A stretch of DNA of 8,682 nucleotides, taken from positions 1-8,682 of the forward strand of contig JAJYKO010000173.1 in NCBI GenBank assembly GCA_021788565.1, in the 5' to 3' direction. The translations under genes were made by a program, and so were the position numbers. Each line of letters starts with the position of its first letter. Within the stretch, counting starts at the first letter, position 1. Source of the DNA: Chloroflexota bacterium (lineage in GTDB: Bacteria; Chloroflexota; UBA6077). Below are positions 1 to 5,849 of the stretch, one piece after another. The notes under the pieces were generated by a model. It was not told the DNA's origin. It did not search any database and saw only the letters and a program-made list of their open reading frames with translations.

Positions 1-906
1 GGCAAGAGCGTCACCGCCAGGTCCATACTGAGGATTGTGGAGCGCCCGGGCAGGATAGTGGACGGGAAGATCCTGCTGCGCCGGGGGACGCGAGACGGGG
101 AGACAGGGAGACATGGCGACGGGGCGAATGGGAGAGATGGAGAGATAGACCTCACAAAGCTGGACCCTGACGGCAAGGAGATTCGATCTATACGTGGCAA
201 AGAGATCGGCCTGGTCTTTCAGGAGCCGATGACATCCTTCAGCCCCGTTCACACGGTCGGCAGCCAGATCATCGAGGCTATCCTTCTGCACCAGAAGTTG
301 AGCAAGCGGGAGGCGAGGCAGAAAGCGATCGAGCAGCTTCGGCTCGTGGGCATCCCGAAGCCCGAACGGCGGGTCGACGAGTTCGCCTTCGAACTGAGCG
401 GAGGCCTCAGGCAGCGGGCGATGATCGCGATGGCACTCTCCTGCGACCCCAACCTGCTGATCGCGGATGAGCCGACGACGGCCCTGGACGTCACGACCCA
501 GTCCCAGATCCTGGACCTGCTTCGGCACTTGCAGGAGCAGCGCGGCATGGCGATCATGCTGATCACCCACAACCTTGGGGTGGTGGCCGAGATGTCGGAC
601 AGCGTAGTGGTGATGTACCTGGGCAGGGTGGTGGAGGAAGGTCCGGTGGACGACATCTTCCACGCGCCCGCGCATCCCTACACCCAGGCCTTGCTGCGCT
701 CCATTCCCAGCATCAACTCGATGGCGCGTTCGAAGCTGCCGACCATCGCGGGCTCCATTCCCCATCCCTATAACCGGCCACCGGGCTGTCCATTCCATCC
801 CAGGTGCCCCAGCTACATCCCCGGTACCTGCAACCAGCGGGAACCGGGAATGGTGACGGTGAACAGCCGGCAGCGAGTGAGCTGCTTTCTCTATGAGGGG
901 GCGTAG
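1..906 (+). CDS. Dipeptide/oligopeptide ABC importer ATPase, DppD/OppD-like (5' truncated by window)
   Basis: Cytoplasmic nucleotide-binding subunit that powers peptide uptake through a two-permease importer. The open frame runs from base 1, and the first residues ([10 protein letters not shown]) are the end of a Walker A motif, so the true start lies left of the window; the GTG at 37 is internal. Visible in the 301-residue fragment: Q-loop FQEP (Q74), signature LSGGLRQR (132-139), Walker B LLIADEP (152-158), H-loop H190, then the oligo_HPY C-terminal region with AHPYTQALL and four cysteines (263, 269, 277, 295). In solved DppD-type ATPases such cysteines can hold a [4Fe-4S] cluster; that is family knowledge and not shown here. 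Odd: an Arg/Gly/Asp-rich stretch of about 22 residues sits between Walker A and the Q-loop (see repeat at 82-144). The next gene starts 3 nt after the stop. The family call is firm; the exact peptide substrate is unknown. Confidence 0.93.
   Translation, partial: GKSVTARSILRIVERPGRIVDGKILLRRGTRDGETGRHGDGANGRDGEIDLTKLDPDGKEIRSIRGKEIGLVFQEPMTSFSPVHTVGSQIIEAILLHQKLSKREARQKAIEQLRLVGIPKPERRVDEFAFELSGGLRQRAMIAMALSCDPNLLIADEPTTALDVTTQSQILDLLRHLQEQRGMAIMLITHNLGVVAEMSDSVVVMYLGRVVEEGPVDDIFHAPAHPYTQALLRSIPSINSMARSKLPTIAGSIPHPYNRPPGCPFHPRCPSYIPGTCNQREPGMVTVNSRQRVSCFLYEGA
82..144 (+). repeat. Purine-rich degenerate GGGAGACN-type tandem repeat inserted in frame in the DppD-like gene
   Basis: The plus strand is almost free of pyrimidine runs and contains loosely repeated 8-9 nt units such as GGGGAGACAGGGAGAC and GGGAGAGATGGAGAGATAG. 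It translates to an Arg/Gly/Asp/Glu-rich segment ([15 protein letters not shown] and onward) at the loop after the strand DGKILL, where related ATPases go almost directly to the DLxxL segment before the Q-loop. The frame is kept and all later ATPase motifs are intact, so the insertion is probably tolerated in a surface loop. Boundaries are approximate. The origin (microsatellite growth or a dispersed short repeat) is inference. Confidence 0.6.
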
Positions 907-909
907 GGG

Positions 910-1965
910 ATGAGCCAGATGGCGCAGCAGAATGGGCAGGTGTTGCTGGACGTGAAGGGACTGCGGAAGTTCTTCCCCATAAAGAGGGGCTTCTTGCGGA
1001 AAACCGTCGGACATGTGCGGGCTGTGGACGACGTCAGCTTCCACATCAGGAAGGGCGAGACCCTCTCCCTGGTGGGGGAGAGCGGCTGCGGCAAGACGAC
1101 CACGTCGCGCTGCATTTTGAGGGCCATCGACCCCACAGCGGGACAGATCCTCTTCCGGTCTGGCGAGGGCGCGACAGTGGATGTGGCCGCCCTGCCCAAG
1201 GGAAAGGTGCGACCGCTGCGCCGCCAGATGCAGATGATTTTCCAGGACCCCTACTCGTCTCTCAACCCCCGCATGACCCTGCTGGACATCGTGGGCGAGC
1301 CGCTCCTGGTGAACGGTGTTGGGAACCGGGAGGAGCGGATGGACAGGGTGTCGGAGCTGCTCCGGCTGGTGGGGCTGCGCCCCGAATATATGCGACGCTT
1401 CCCCCACGCCTTCAGCGGCGGCCAACGCCAGCGCATCGGGATAGCGCGGGCCCTGGCCCTGAACCCGAGCCTGGTGGTAGCGGATGAACCGGTCTCTGCC
1501 CTCGACGTGTCGGTGCAGGCGCAGATCCTGAACCTGCTGATGGACCTCCAGTCCCAACTGGGTCTGACCTATCTCTTCGTTGCCCACGACCTCAGCGTGG
1601 TCAAGCATATCAGCGACCGCGTGGCGGTGATGTACGTGGGCAAGATAGTGGAGATGGCGGAGACGGAGCCCATCTTCGCTCACCCCCGCCACCCATACAC
1701 CGAAGCGCTGCTCTCAGCAGTGCCGAAGCCCGACCCCCGTCTGCGTTCGAAGCGCATCGTCCTGGAGGGGGATGTGGCCGATCCTGCCAATCCGCCCCCG
1801 GGCTGCTACTTCCATCCGAGGTGTCGCTACGCCGTGGACGTGTGCCGCTCGGTCACCCCGACGCTGGTCGAGCTTGAGCCCGGCCACTTCGCCTCCTGCC
1901 ACAGGGCGAAGGAGCTTACCCTCGCGGGAGTGGGGGGGATTCAGAGCCCCGCCGCCAGCGAGTAA
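910..1965 (+). CDS. Dipeptide/oligopeptide ABC importer ATPase, DppF/OppF-like
   Basis: Second ATPase subunit of the same peptide importer, expected to form the ATP-hydrolysing heterodimer with the upstream DppD-like protein under the two membrane permeases. The 351 residues show Walker [10 protein letters not shown] (56-64), Q-loop Q112 in [10 protein letters not shown], signature FSGGQRQR (168-175, F replacing the usual L), Walker B LVVADEP (188-194), switch H226, and the oligo_HPY region from about 245 with HPYTEALL (261-268). Cysteines 299, 305, 312 and 330 repeat the C-terminal cysteine pattern of the partner and could hold an Fe-S cluster. The ATG at 910 follows the upstream stop by 3 nt, with a G-rich stretch (GAGGGGGCGTAGGGG) as ribosome-binding context, so the pair is surely cotranscribed. 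The length is normal for the family. Confidence 0.95.
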   Translation: MSQMAQQNGQVLLDVKGLRKFFPIKRGFLRKTVGHVRAVDDVSFHIRKGETLSLVGESGCGKTTTSRCILRAIDPTAGQILFRSGEGATVDVAALPKGKVRPLRRQMQMIFQDPYSSLNPRMTLLDIVGEPLLVNGVGNREERMDRVSELLRLVGLRPEYMRRFPHAFSGGQRQRIGIARALALNPSLVVADEPVSALDVSVQAQILNLLMDLQSQLGLTYLFVAHDLSVVKHISDRVAVMYVGKIVEMAETEPIFAHPRHPYTEALLSAVPKPDPRLRSKRIVLEGDVADPANPPPGCYFHPRCRYAVDVCRSVTPTLVELEPGHFASCHRAKELTLAGVGGIQSPAASE

Positions 1966-1985
1966 TTTCTGCCTGGCGGCAGGGC
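1946..1985. terminator. GC-rich hairpin spanning the dppF-like stop codon; possible terminator lacking a T-tract
   Basis: GCCC-C-GCCGCCAG at 1946-1958 pairs with CTGGCGGC-A-GGGC at 1973-1985: 12 base pairs broken by one C/A mismatch, with a 14-nt loop. The TAA stop (1963-1965) is inside the loop. It lies between the end of the ABC operon and the convergent end of the DUF5666-like gene (2027), where a bidirectional terminator would be expected. Neither strand has a T-run after the stem, so an intrinsic terminator is not proven; it could instead stabilise the 3' end of the mRNA. Confidence 0.35.
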
Positions 1986-2026
1986 ATCCGCGGCCTACCC
2001 TACGCAGCCACGTGAGGCTGATGCGC

Positions 2027-2599
2027 TCAGTGTCCCCAGTGCCACGGCCCTCCGCCGGGCCCGCCGGCGAACCCGTTGGGGCCGCCGTCTATGACGGCCA
2101 TAGCGTTCGTCCCACCGTTGAGCGCCACCACGACCACCCTGTCACCTTTCGCTACAGTCGGCTGCGATCCCTGCGCGCTTCCCTGTGGCGGCACGCCGTG
2201 GATCCCGGTGCTGCTGTTCAGCGTGAAGGTCTTGGCGCTTCCGTCATTCGCGGTCATGCTCAGGCTTGTGGCACTGGCAGCGGTCACCGTGCCGGGCGTG
2301 ATGTTAATCGTGAGTGGGTTGTTGTTCTGGTCCTTCAGGTTCACCTGCACCCCGTCGAAGTGGGCGAACCGCTGGTCTGCAGGAACGTTGCTGAGGCTTT
2401 GCAGCTGGGGAGGTAGCTGGAAGTTCGAACCGCCTGACCATGGTCCACCGGCCCACGGTCCAGCTGCCATGGCGGCAAACGTTCCTACAGGAGAACTGGC
2501 CAGAACACTTCGTGCTGCGAGCAGGCCAGCTGCTCCGATCGCCGCCACCAGCACTACCGACGTGATACCAACTGCTATCGCGAACTTCAATCCTTTCAT
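2027..2599 (-). CDS. Exported DUF5666-like protein of unknown function
   Basis: A 190-residue protein with a basic start (MKGLK) and a long hydrophobic stretch at about 6-34, which could be a signal peptide or a single membrane anchor. The mature part is expected outside the cytoplasm. A Gly/Pro/Trp-rich linker (GPWAGGPWSGG, 47-57) follows. Residues about 80-172 resemble DUF5666-type small beta domains: TINITPGTVTAASATSLSMT, then DGSAKTFTLNSSTGI, then KGDRVVVVALNGGTNAMAVIDGG. The C-terminus is again Gly/Pro/Trp-rich and ends HWGH. The ATG has a good ribosome-binding site (AAGGAAGGAGAT, ending a few bases before ATG). The gene is divergent from the response regulator across a 323-bp spacer and has a palindrome matching the one near the regulator start. 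A link to that two-component system is inferred from this layout. Biochemical role unknown. Confidence 0.85.
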   Translation of the reverse strand: MKGLKFAIAVGITSVVLVAAIGAAGLLAARSVLASSPVGTFAAMAAGPWAGGPWSGGSNFQLPPQLQSLSNVPADQRFAHFDGVQVNLKDQNNNPLTINITPGTVTAASATSLSMTANDGSAKTFTLNSSTGIHGVPPQGSAQGSQPTVAKGDRVVVVALNGGTNAMAVIDGGPNGFAGGPGGGPWHWGH

Positions 2600-2665
2600 C
2601 TCCGATCTCCTTCCTTAATCTCGGGCTTGCTGCCCGGGCGATCTTCATGCCGTCCTCCGACGTGC

Positions 2666-2692
2666 ACGATAAGCATAGAGTCCGAGTGTCAA
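2666..2692 (-). promoter_or_regulatory. Candidate leftward sigma-70-type promoter for the DUF5666-like gene
   Basis: Read on the minus strand, a perfect TTGACA (2692-2687) is followed by TATCGT (2671-2666) with a 15-nt spacer, shorter than the usual 16-18. Transcription would begin near 2659, leaving a leader of about 60 nt before the ATG at 2599. The upstream palindrome (2711-2724) is centred near -58 from that start, a position typical for an activator. Position and role are inferred. Confidence 0.4.
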
Positions 2693-2710
2693 CGGCCAGC
2701 GACGGACTTG

Positions 2711-2724
2711 TCACAGCTCTGTGA
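2711..2724. promoter_or_regulatory. Palindromic operator candidate, copy 1 (TCACAG-CT-CTGTGA)
   Basis: Two 6-bp inverted arms flank a 2-bp centre. It has the same arms as the site at 2842-2855. It lies about 112 bp upstream of the DUF5666-like start and 18 bp upstream of its candidate -35. The protein that binds it is unknown; the adjacent OmpR-family regulator is the obvious candidate. OmpR-family sites are more often direct repeats: the site can also be read as two CTGT/TTGT-like half-sites about 12 bp apart. Confidence 0.5.
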
Positions 2725-2747
2725 ACTTTGAGTGACGCCCGAGAGCG

Positions 2748-2780
2748 AGACCTCCGAGGGCTCGGCGACCTCGGAGGTCT
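2748..2780. repeat. 11-bp perfect inverted repeat (hairpin or cruciform) in the divergent spacer
   Basis: AGACCTCCGAG at 2748-2758 is the exact reverse complement of CTCGGAGGTCT at 2770-2780, with an 11-nt loop. The same left arm can also pair with 2805-2815 in the second direct-repeat copy, and an inner CCGAG-GG-CTCGG (2754-2765) offers a third, exclusive pairing. No T-run follows on either strand, so it does not look like a simple intrinsic terminator. Confidence 0.6.
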
Positions 2781-2822
2781 GGGCCTGGACCCGCGTGGCG
2801 AGACCTCGGAGGTCTGGGCCTG
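2767..2822. repeat. Two perfect 21-bp direct repeats with a palindromic core, 35 bp apart
   Basis: The core GACCTCGGAGGTC followed by TGGGCCTG occurs at 2767-2787 and again, identical, at 2802-2822. The core is itself a palindrome with a single central base. A third, partial version (GACCTCCGAGG) lies at 2749-2759. The copies sit between the two TCACAG/CTGTGA palindromes. They could be protein-binding sites or dispersed short repeats. Confidence 0.65.
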
Positions 2823-2840
2823 TCCTGGTCGCTGGGACTG

Positions 2841-2870
2841 TTCACAGATCTGTGACAGGTTCGATATCGT
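2841..2870 (+). promoter_or_regulatory. Candidate rightward promoter for the two-component operon
   Basis: TTCACA (2841-2846, one change from TTGACA), an 18-nt spacer, then TATCGT (2865-2870). The -35 overlaps the palindrome, which would allow repression by whatever binds there. A competing choice is an extended -10, TGG-TAACAT, at 2886-2894 without a clear -35; there the palindrome centre would fall near -52 and suit activation. Neither is strong. Confidence 0.3.
2842..2855. promoter_or_regulatory. Palindromic operator candidate, copy 2 (perfect 14-bp TCACAGATCTGTGA)
   Basis: A perfect 14-bp palindrome with the same arms as 2711-2724, located 67 bp before the regulator GTG at 2923. It overlaps a possible -35 (TTCACA, 2841-2846). 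Autoregulation by the encoded response regulator is the simplest reading, but it is inferred from position alone. Confidence 0.55.
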
Positions 2871-2912
2871 TCGGCCGCAACCTGGTGGTAACATCAAGTC
2901 AGTGACAGGGCT

Positions 2913-2918
2913 GGGAGG
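2913..2918 (+). promoter_or_regulatory. Ribosome-binding site that fixes the regulator start at GTG 2923
   Basis: GGGAGG ends 4 nt before GTG 2923, in frame exactly where receiver domains begin (VATILVAEDE). This supports GTG 2923 over upstream in-frame starts such as TTG 2728, which would add 65 residues translated from the repeat nest. Confidence 0.65.
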
Positions 2919-2922
2919 ACAG

Positions 2923-3615
2923 GTGGCAACGATTCTGGTGGCCGAAGACGAGCGAGATCTGAACAATCTGGTTAGGCGGCATCTCGCGGAGGAGGGGCAT
3001 CGAGTCGTTCAGGCATTCGACGGGCCGAGTGCAGTGCTTTCGGCGCATCAGGAGCACCCGGACCTGGTAATCCTGGACTGGATGCTTCCACGACTCGATG
3101 GTTTAGAGGTGTGCAGGCGCATCCGGCGGGAGAGCATAGTCCCGATCCTGATGCTGACGGCACGCGCAGAGGAGGTCGATCGTGTGCTGGGTCTGGAGGT
3201 CGGCGCGGACGACTACGTTACCAAGCCATTCAGCATCAGAGAGTTGCTGGCACGAGTGAGGGCAATGCTGCGGCGCGTCGAATTCCTGCGCGATGCTGGA
3301 GCGGGCGAGGCGGGGCCCCCGGTGATCGAGGAGGGTTCCCTCAAAATCGACGAGGGACAGCACATCGTGAGGGTCGACGGACATGCTGTGGAGCTGACAC
3401 CGAAGGAGTTTGACCTGCTCGCCTTCCTGGTCCGCAATGCCGGCCGGGCGTTCGGGCGCGACTATCTGTTAGAGAAGGTCTGGGGCTATGAGTACTCAGG
3501 CTTCGACCGCACCGTGGATACCCATGTACTGAGGTTGCGTAAGAAGCTTGGCCAGATCGGTGACCACATCGAAACGGTGTGGGGCATCGGCTATCGATTT
3601 TCCAGGGCAGGGTGA
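2923..3615 (+). CDS. OmpR/PhoB-family response regulator
   Basis: Cytoplasmic transcription factor of a two-component system, 230 residues from GTG 2923, a standard family length. The receiver domain (about 3-118) has the acidic pair E8/D9, phospho-acceptor D52 in LDWMLP, T79 and K101 (VTKPF). After a short Gly/Glu/Ala linker, a winged-helix DNA-binding domain (about 134-228) shows LTPKEFDLLAFLVRNAGRAF, the RTVDTHVLRLRKKL recognition-helix region and the closing GIGYRF. The kinase gene begins 3 nt after the stop. Its upstream region has a palindrome that recurs near the divergent DUF5666-like gene, suggesting autoregulation plus one nearby target. The signal and wider regulon cannot be read from sequence. 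Confidence 0.95.
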   Translation: MATILVAEDERDLNNLVRRHLAEEGHRVVQAFDGPSAVLSAHQEHPDLVILDWMLPRLDGLEVCRRIRRESIVPILMLTARAEEVDRVLGLEVGADDYVTKPFSIRELLARVRAMLRRVEFLRDAGAGEAGPPVIEEGSLKIDEGQHIVRVDGHAVELTPKEFDLLAFLVRNAGRAFGRDYLLEKVWGYEYSGFDRTVDTHVLRLRKKLGQIGDHIETVWGIGYRFSRAG

Positions 3616-3618
3616 AGT

Positions 3619-5268
3619 ATGCGTGCGCTGAGCAGGCTTCGATGGCAACTCACCCTATCCCATCTCGCCGCCATAGCCGTGACGTTGGTCTCGATGATCG
3701 CTGCCGTGGTCCTGATCGCCTCTTCGATTTGGCACGCGGGGCAGAGCAATCCGGCAAGCACACCGGCTCAGGATGCCGAAATCGTCGCCAGCAGCGTCGG
3801 CGGAATGGTCGTGCGTAATCTGAACGGGTCGGCGTCTACTGCACCCGGATCAGGTGAGCTGAGCGATGTTCTCTCGTCTGTCGTTCGAGGCGATCTTCAC
3901 GTGCAGATCATTCCCCCCTTCGTTTCCGAGCAGGCCCGCCGGTACGGGCCATTCGGGTCCGTGCTCCGTAGCCTGGGCTACATCGTGGTTTTCGGACATG
4001 ACGGCCGCGTGGTTGCTAGTTCAGAGCCTTCCGGGGCGGGATTTACCCCGCCCGAGCGACCGGAATGGAGCCCACTGGTACGTGCCGCCCTGTCTGGCGC
4101 GCGCGACACCAGTAGTCTGGTCGTATTGCACCCTTCAGGGGGCCCGGGCGCGCTGAGTGCTTACCCGATCCAGGATGGCAGCGGTAGGACGGTTGCGGCC
4201 GTTCTCGTGGCGGAGACGAGCCTGCCCGTCTCCGGCGGCTTCACTGACTTTTGGCAAGTACTGGCATTCTTCAGCGCGGTTTCAGTCGTGGTCCTCACAG
4301 GTGCGTCTGTTTTCGCCCTCCTCTCCTCCAGCGTTGTGGCCTATCTGCTGTCCCGTCGCCTCGTTGGGCGGCTTGAGCGACTGGGCCGTGCCGTCGAATC
4401 CCTGGCCGAGGGCGATTTGAGCCGCCGGGTGGAGGAAGGCCCTGACGACGAGGTGGGCCAGCTCGCGCGAAGATTCAACAACATGGCCTCGCGTCTCGCC
4501 GGAACCATGGCAGAGCTCGAGACCGAGAAACAGCACGCTGAGTCAGCACTCAGGGCAAAGCGCGAGCTGGTGGCAAACGTCTCACACGAGTTGAGGACTC
4601 CGCTCGCGTCAATCCGTGGACACACTGAGTCACTTGTGATGAACGACGCTGAAGTGGATGGCGCCGACCGGCGTGAATACCTGAACGTCATTTATCGCGA
4701 GACCGAGCATCTGAGCAGGCTGATTGACGACCTGTTCGCGTTGTCGAGGGCCGAAGCCGGGGCACTTCCCCTGTCACTTGGCCCAATTTCATTGGGCGAG
4801 GTTGTGGATGAAGTCGTGAGCGGGATTCGCTCGGTAGCGCGGAACGAGCGCCACATAAGCCTCGTCTCCGAGGTCGATCCGAGCCTCCCGCCAGTCCTGG
4901 CCGACCGGCAGCGAGCCGCGCAGGTTCTCGGGAACCTCGTACGCAACGCGGTACGCTATACGCCGGAGGGTGGGCTGATTTCGGTTCGTGCGTCACTTCG
5001 GGATGGCCATGCCGAGGTCACAGTCGAGGATACCGGTCTGGGCATTCCGCCGGACCAGCTTCCTCACATCTTCGAGCGATTCTACCGGGGGGATGAAGCT
5101 CGAGCCCGGGCCAGCGGTGGGGCTGGACTCGGGCTCGCGATCGTGCGGGAGCTGGTGGAGGCGATGGGTGGCGAGGTCCGGGCCGAGAGCGTGGTCGGCC
5201 AGGGTAGCCGCTTCTCATTCACGCTCCCGCTCGCGAGCCGAACGGCGCCAGCCCAGGGGGCGGTGTAG
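3619..5268 (+). CDS. Membrane sensor histidine kinase (HAMP-HisKA-HATPase)
   Basis: Partner kinase of the upstream regulator, 549 residues, expected in the cytoplasmic membrane. TM1 is at about 11-38. An extracytoplasmic segment of about 170 residues (39-212) has a stretch, GYIVVFGHDGRVVASSEPSG (120-139), reminiscent of PAS/Cache-like sensor folds; the ligand is unknown. TM2 (about 213-245) is followed by a HAMP region (about 246-298; RLERLGRAVESLAEGDLSRR), then the HisKA H-box with phospho-acceptor H323 (VSHELRTPLASIRGH). The HATPase domain has the N-box NLVRNAVRYTP (439-449), DTGLGIP (471-477), FERFYRGD and GAGLGLAI (501-508). All catalytic motifs are intact. ATG 3619 is preceded by AGGGTGA in the end of the regulator gene. 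The two genes are cotranscribed and probably translationally coupled. Confidence 0.95.
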   Translation: MRALSRLRWQLTLSHLAAIAVTLVSMIAAVVLIASSIWHAGQSNPASTPAQDAEIVASSVGGMVVRNLNGSASTAPGSGELSDVLSSVVRGDLHVQIIPPFVSEQARRYGPFGSVLRSLGYIVVFGHDGRVVASSEPSGAGFTPPERPEWSPLVRAALSGARDTSSLVVLHPSGGPGALSAYPIQDGSGRTVAAVLVAETSLPVSGGFTDFWQVLAFFSAVSVVVLTGASVFALLSSSVVAYLLSRRLVGRLERLGRAVESLAEGDLSRRVEEGPDDEVGQLARRFNNMASRLAGTMAELETEKQHAESALRAKRELVANVSHELRTPLASIRGHTESLVMNDAEVDGADRREYLNVIYRETEHLSRLIDDLFALSRAEAGALPLSLGPISLGEVVDEVVSGIRSVARNERHISLVSEVDPSLPPVLADRQRAAQVLGNLVRNAVRYTPEGGLISVRASLRDGHAEVTVEDTGLGIPPDQLPHIFERFYRGDEARARASGGAGLGLAIVRELVEAMGGEVRAESVVGQGSRFSFTLPLASRTAPAQGAV

Positions 5269-5269
5269 C

Positions 5270-5288
5270 GTTGGGGCTTGGCCCCGAC
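5270..5288. terminator. Short hairpin after the kinase gene; weak terminator candidate
   Basis: GTTGGGG (5270-5276) pairs with CCCCGAC (5282-5288), 7 bp including one G-T wobble, with a 5-nt loop, starting 2 nt after the kinase stop. It lies between convergent operons (kinase ending at 5268, Cys-rich gene ending at 5313), where termination from both sides is needed. No T-run follows on either strand. Confidence 0.35.
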
Positions 5289-5312
5289 GCAACAGGGTGG
5301 CTGTTTCCAGCC

Positions 5313-5576
5313 TCAGCGCACGTGGCTCCAACAGTTGCAGACCGCGGCGTAGTCCCCGCACTGGGGGCACTGCTCGATGGCGCAATCCCGATGGTGGAAG
5401 CCGCCGATCTCTACGCCGCAGTCGTCGCAGTAGTCATTGTGCGAGTACCAGGTCGGCGGCCTGCGCTCGTCTCCGTACCGGATCCTGGGCACGAGCTTGT
5501 TGCCGAGCAGGAAATGCTGTCTTGTGCAGCTCGTGGTCTCGGCTATGTCGCGCTGGCAGTCGGGGCAAATCGCCAT
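5313..5576 (-). CDS. Small Cys-rich zinc-ribbon-like protein of unknown function
   Basis: An 87-residue protein with ten cysteines and no signal peptide or membrane segment. Knuckles are C4-x2-C7 (CPDC), C50-x2-C53 (CDDC), C70-x2-C73 (CPQC) and C80-x-C82, with further C17 and C65 and histidines H21, H46, H61, H62. The second half (CDDCGVEIGGFHHRDCAIEQCPQCG) resembles small zinc-binding proteins with a C..CG...GxxHHxxC....CPxCG pattern. C4/C7 may pair with C50/C53 as one metal site and C65/C70/C73/C80/C82 as another; this pairing is a guess. A rubredoxin-like iron site is an alternative. The ATG has AAGGAG 9 nt upstream and starts 24 nt after the MoaD-like stop, so it is the last gene of the AOR operon. 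Function unknown. Confidence 0.8.
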   Translation of the reverse strand: MAICPDCQRDIAETTSCTRQHFLLGNKLVPRIRYGDERRPPTWYSHNDYCDDCGVEIGGFHHRDCAIEQCPQCGDYAAVCNCWSHVR

Positions 5577-5600
5577 CGTGGGTTTCTCCTTGCGTCGTCT

Positions 5601-5849
5601 CTACCTCGTGCCCCCGCCGACCGGAGGGAACAACACGAGCCGATCTCCGGAGGCGAGGCGATCCCCCGGCTCGCTGGGCCGCTCGTTGACGAACAGCCCT
5701 CGTGCCCACCCCGCCGGTATCCCCAACTGCTCGATCACGGTGGCGATCGTTGCCTCGTCCGCGACCTCAAGCTCGAAGGCCCCGAGTCGGGTGGTGTCCG
5801 CCGGGTGGTATCGGCCCAGGGCGCCGTGGAGCCGGACCTCGATCTTCAT
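5601..5849 (-). CDS. MoaD/ThiS-like beta-grasp sulfur-carrier protein
   Basis: An 82-residue ubiquitin-like protein: N-terminal strand MKIEVRLHGALGRY, a helix region EATIATVIEQLGIP, FVNERPSEPGDRLASGDRLVLFPP, then VGGG. MoaD proteins carry a sulfur thiocarboxylate on a C-terminal Gly-Gly for pyranopterin dithiolene synthesis, and a MoaD-like gene beside AOR genes is a recurrent arrangement linked to the tungsten-pterin cofactor. Here the Gly run (78-80) is not terminal: two residues, Thr-Arg, follow, so it may need trimming or may work differently. The ATG directly abuts the AOR stop (TAGATG, no intervening base) and no clear Shine-Dalgarno is visible in the AOR 3' end, which suggests translational coupling. 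ThiS is less likely given the context. Confidence 0.85.
   Translation of the reverse strand: MKIEVRLHGALGRYHPADTTRLGAFELEVADEATIATVIEQLGIPAGWARGLFVNERPSEPGDRLASGDRLVLFPPVGGGTR

Larger units (their letters stand above)
2600..2922. promoter_or_regulatory. Divergent intergenic control region between the DUF5666-like gene and the two-component operon
   Basis: This 323-bp gene-free stretch sits between two outward-facing start codons and must carry both promoters. From left to right it holds a 5-bp hairpin just upstream of the left gene's ribosome-binding site (CGGGC at 2622-2626 with GCCCG at 2632-2636), a leftward promoter candidate, a palindrome (2711-2724), an inverted/direct repeat nest (2748-2822), a second matching palindrome (2842-2855) and the ribosome-binding site of the regulator. 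The repeat structure argues against it being coding, although the regulator's frame stays open back to a TTG at 2728. Confidence 0.75.

Noticed and set aside
1..906. DppD-like gene as a pseudogene because of the repeat insertion
   Set aside because: The frame is preserved and all downstream ATPase motifs and the C-terminal cysteine region are intact; the missing start is due only to the window edge.
1772..2416. 214-residue plus-strand open frame over the end of the second ABC ATPase gene
   Set aside because: Overlaps two well-supported genes in other frames, and its sequence is low-complexity shadow translation.
2748..2822. Repeat cluster as a CRISPR array
   Set aside because: Only two full copies 35 bp apart, with a 14-bp gap between them; the gap is too short for a spacer and no cas gene is present.
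2728..2922. Longer version of the response regulator starting at TTG 2728
   Set aside because: The extra 65 residues translate the repeat nest and operator region, match no regulator N-terminus, and GTG 2923 has a ribosome-binding site and gives the standard 230-residue length.
2304..2966. 220-residue minus-strand open frame across the divergent spacer
   Set aside because: Ser/Arg-rich translation with no domain, overlapping the DUF5666-like gene in another frame, the operator region and the start of the regulator.
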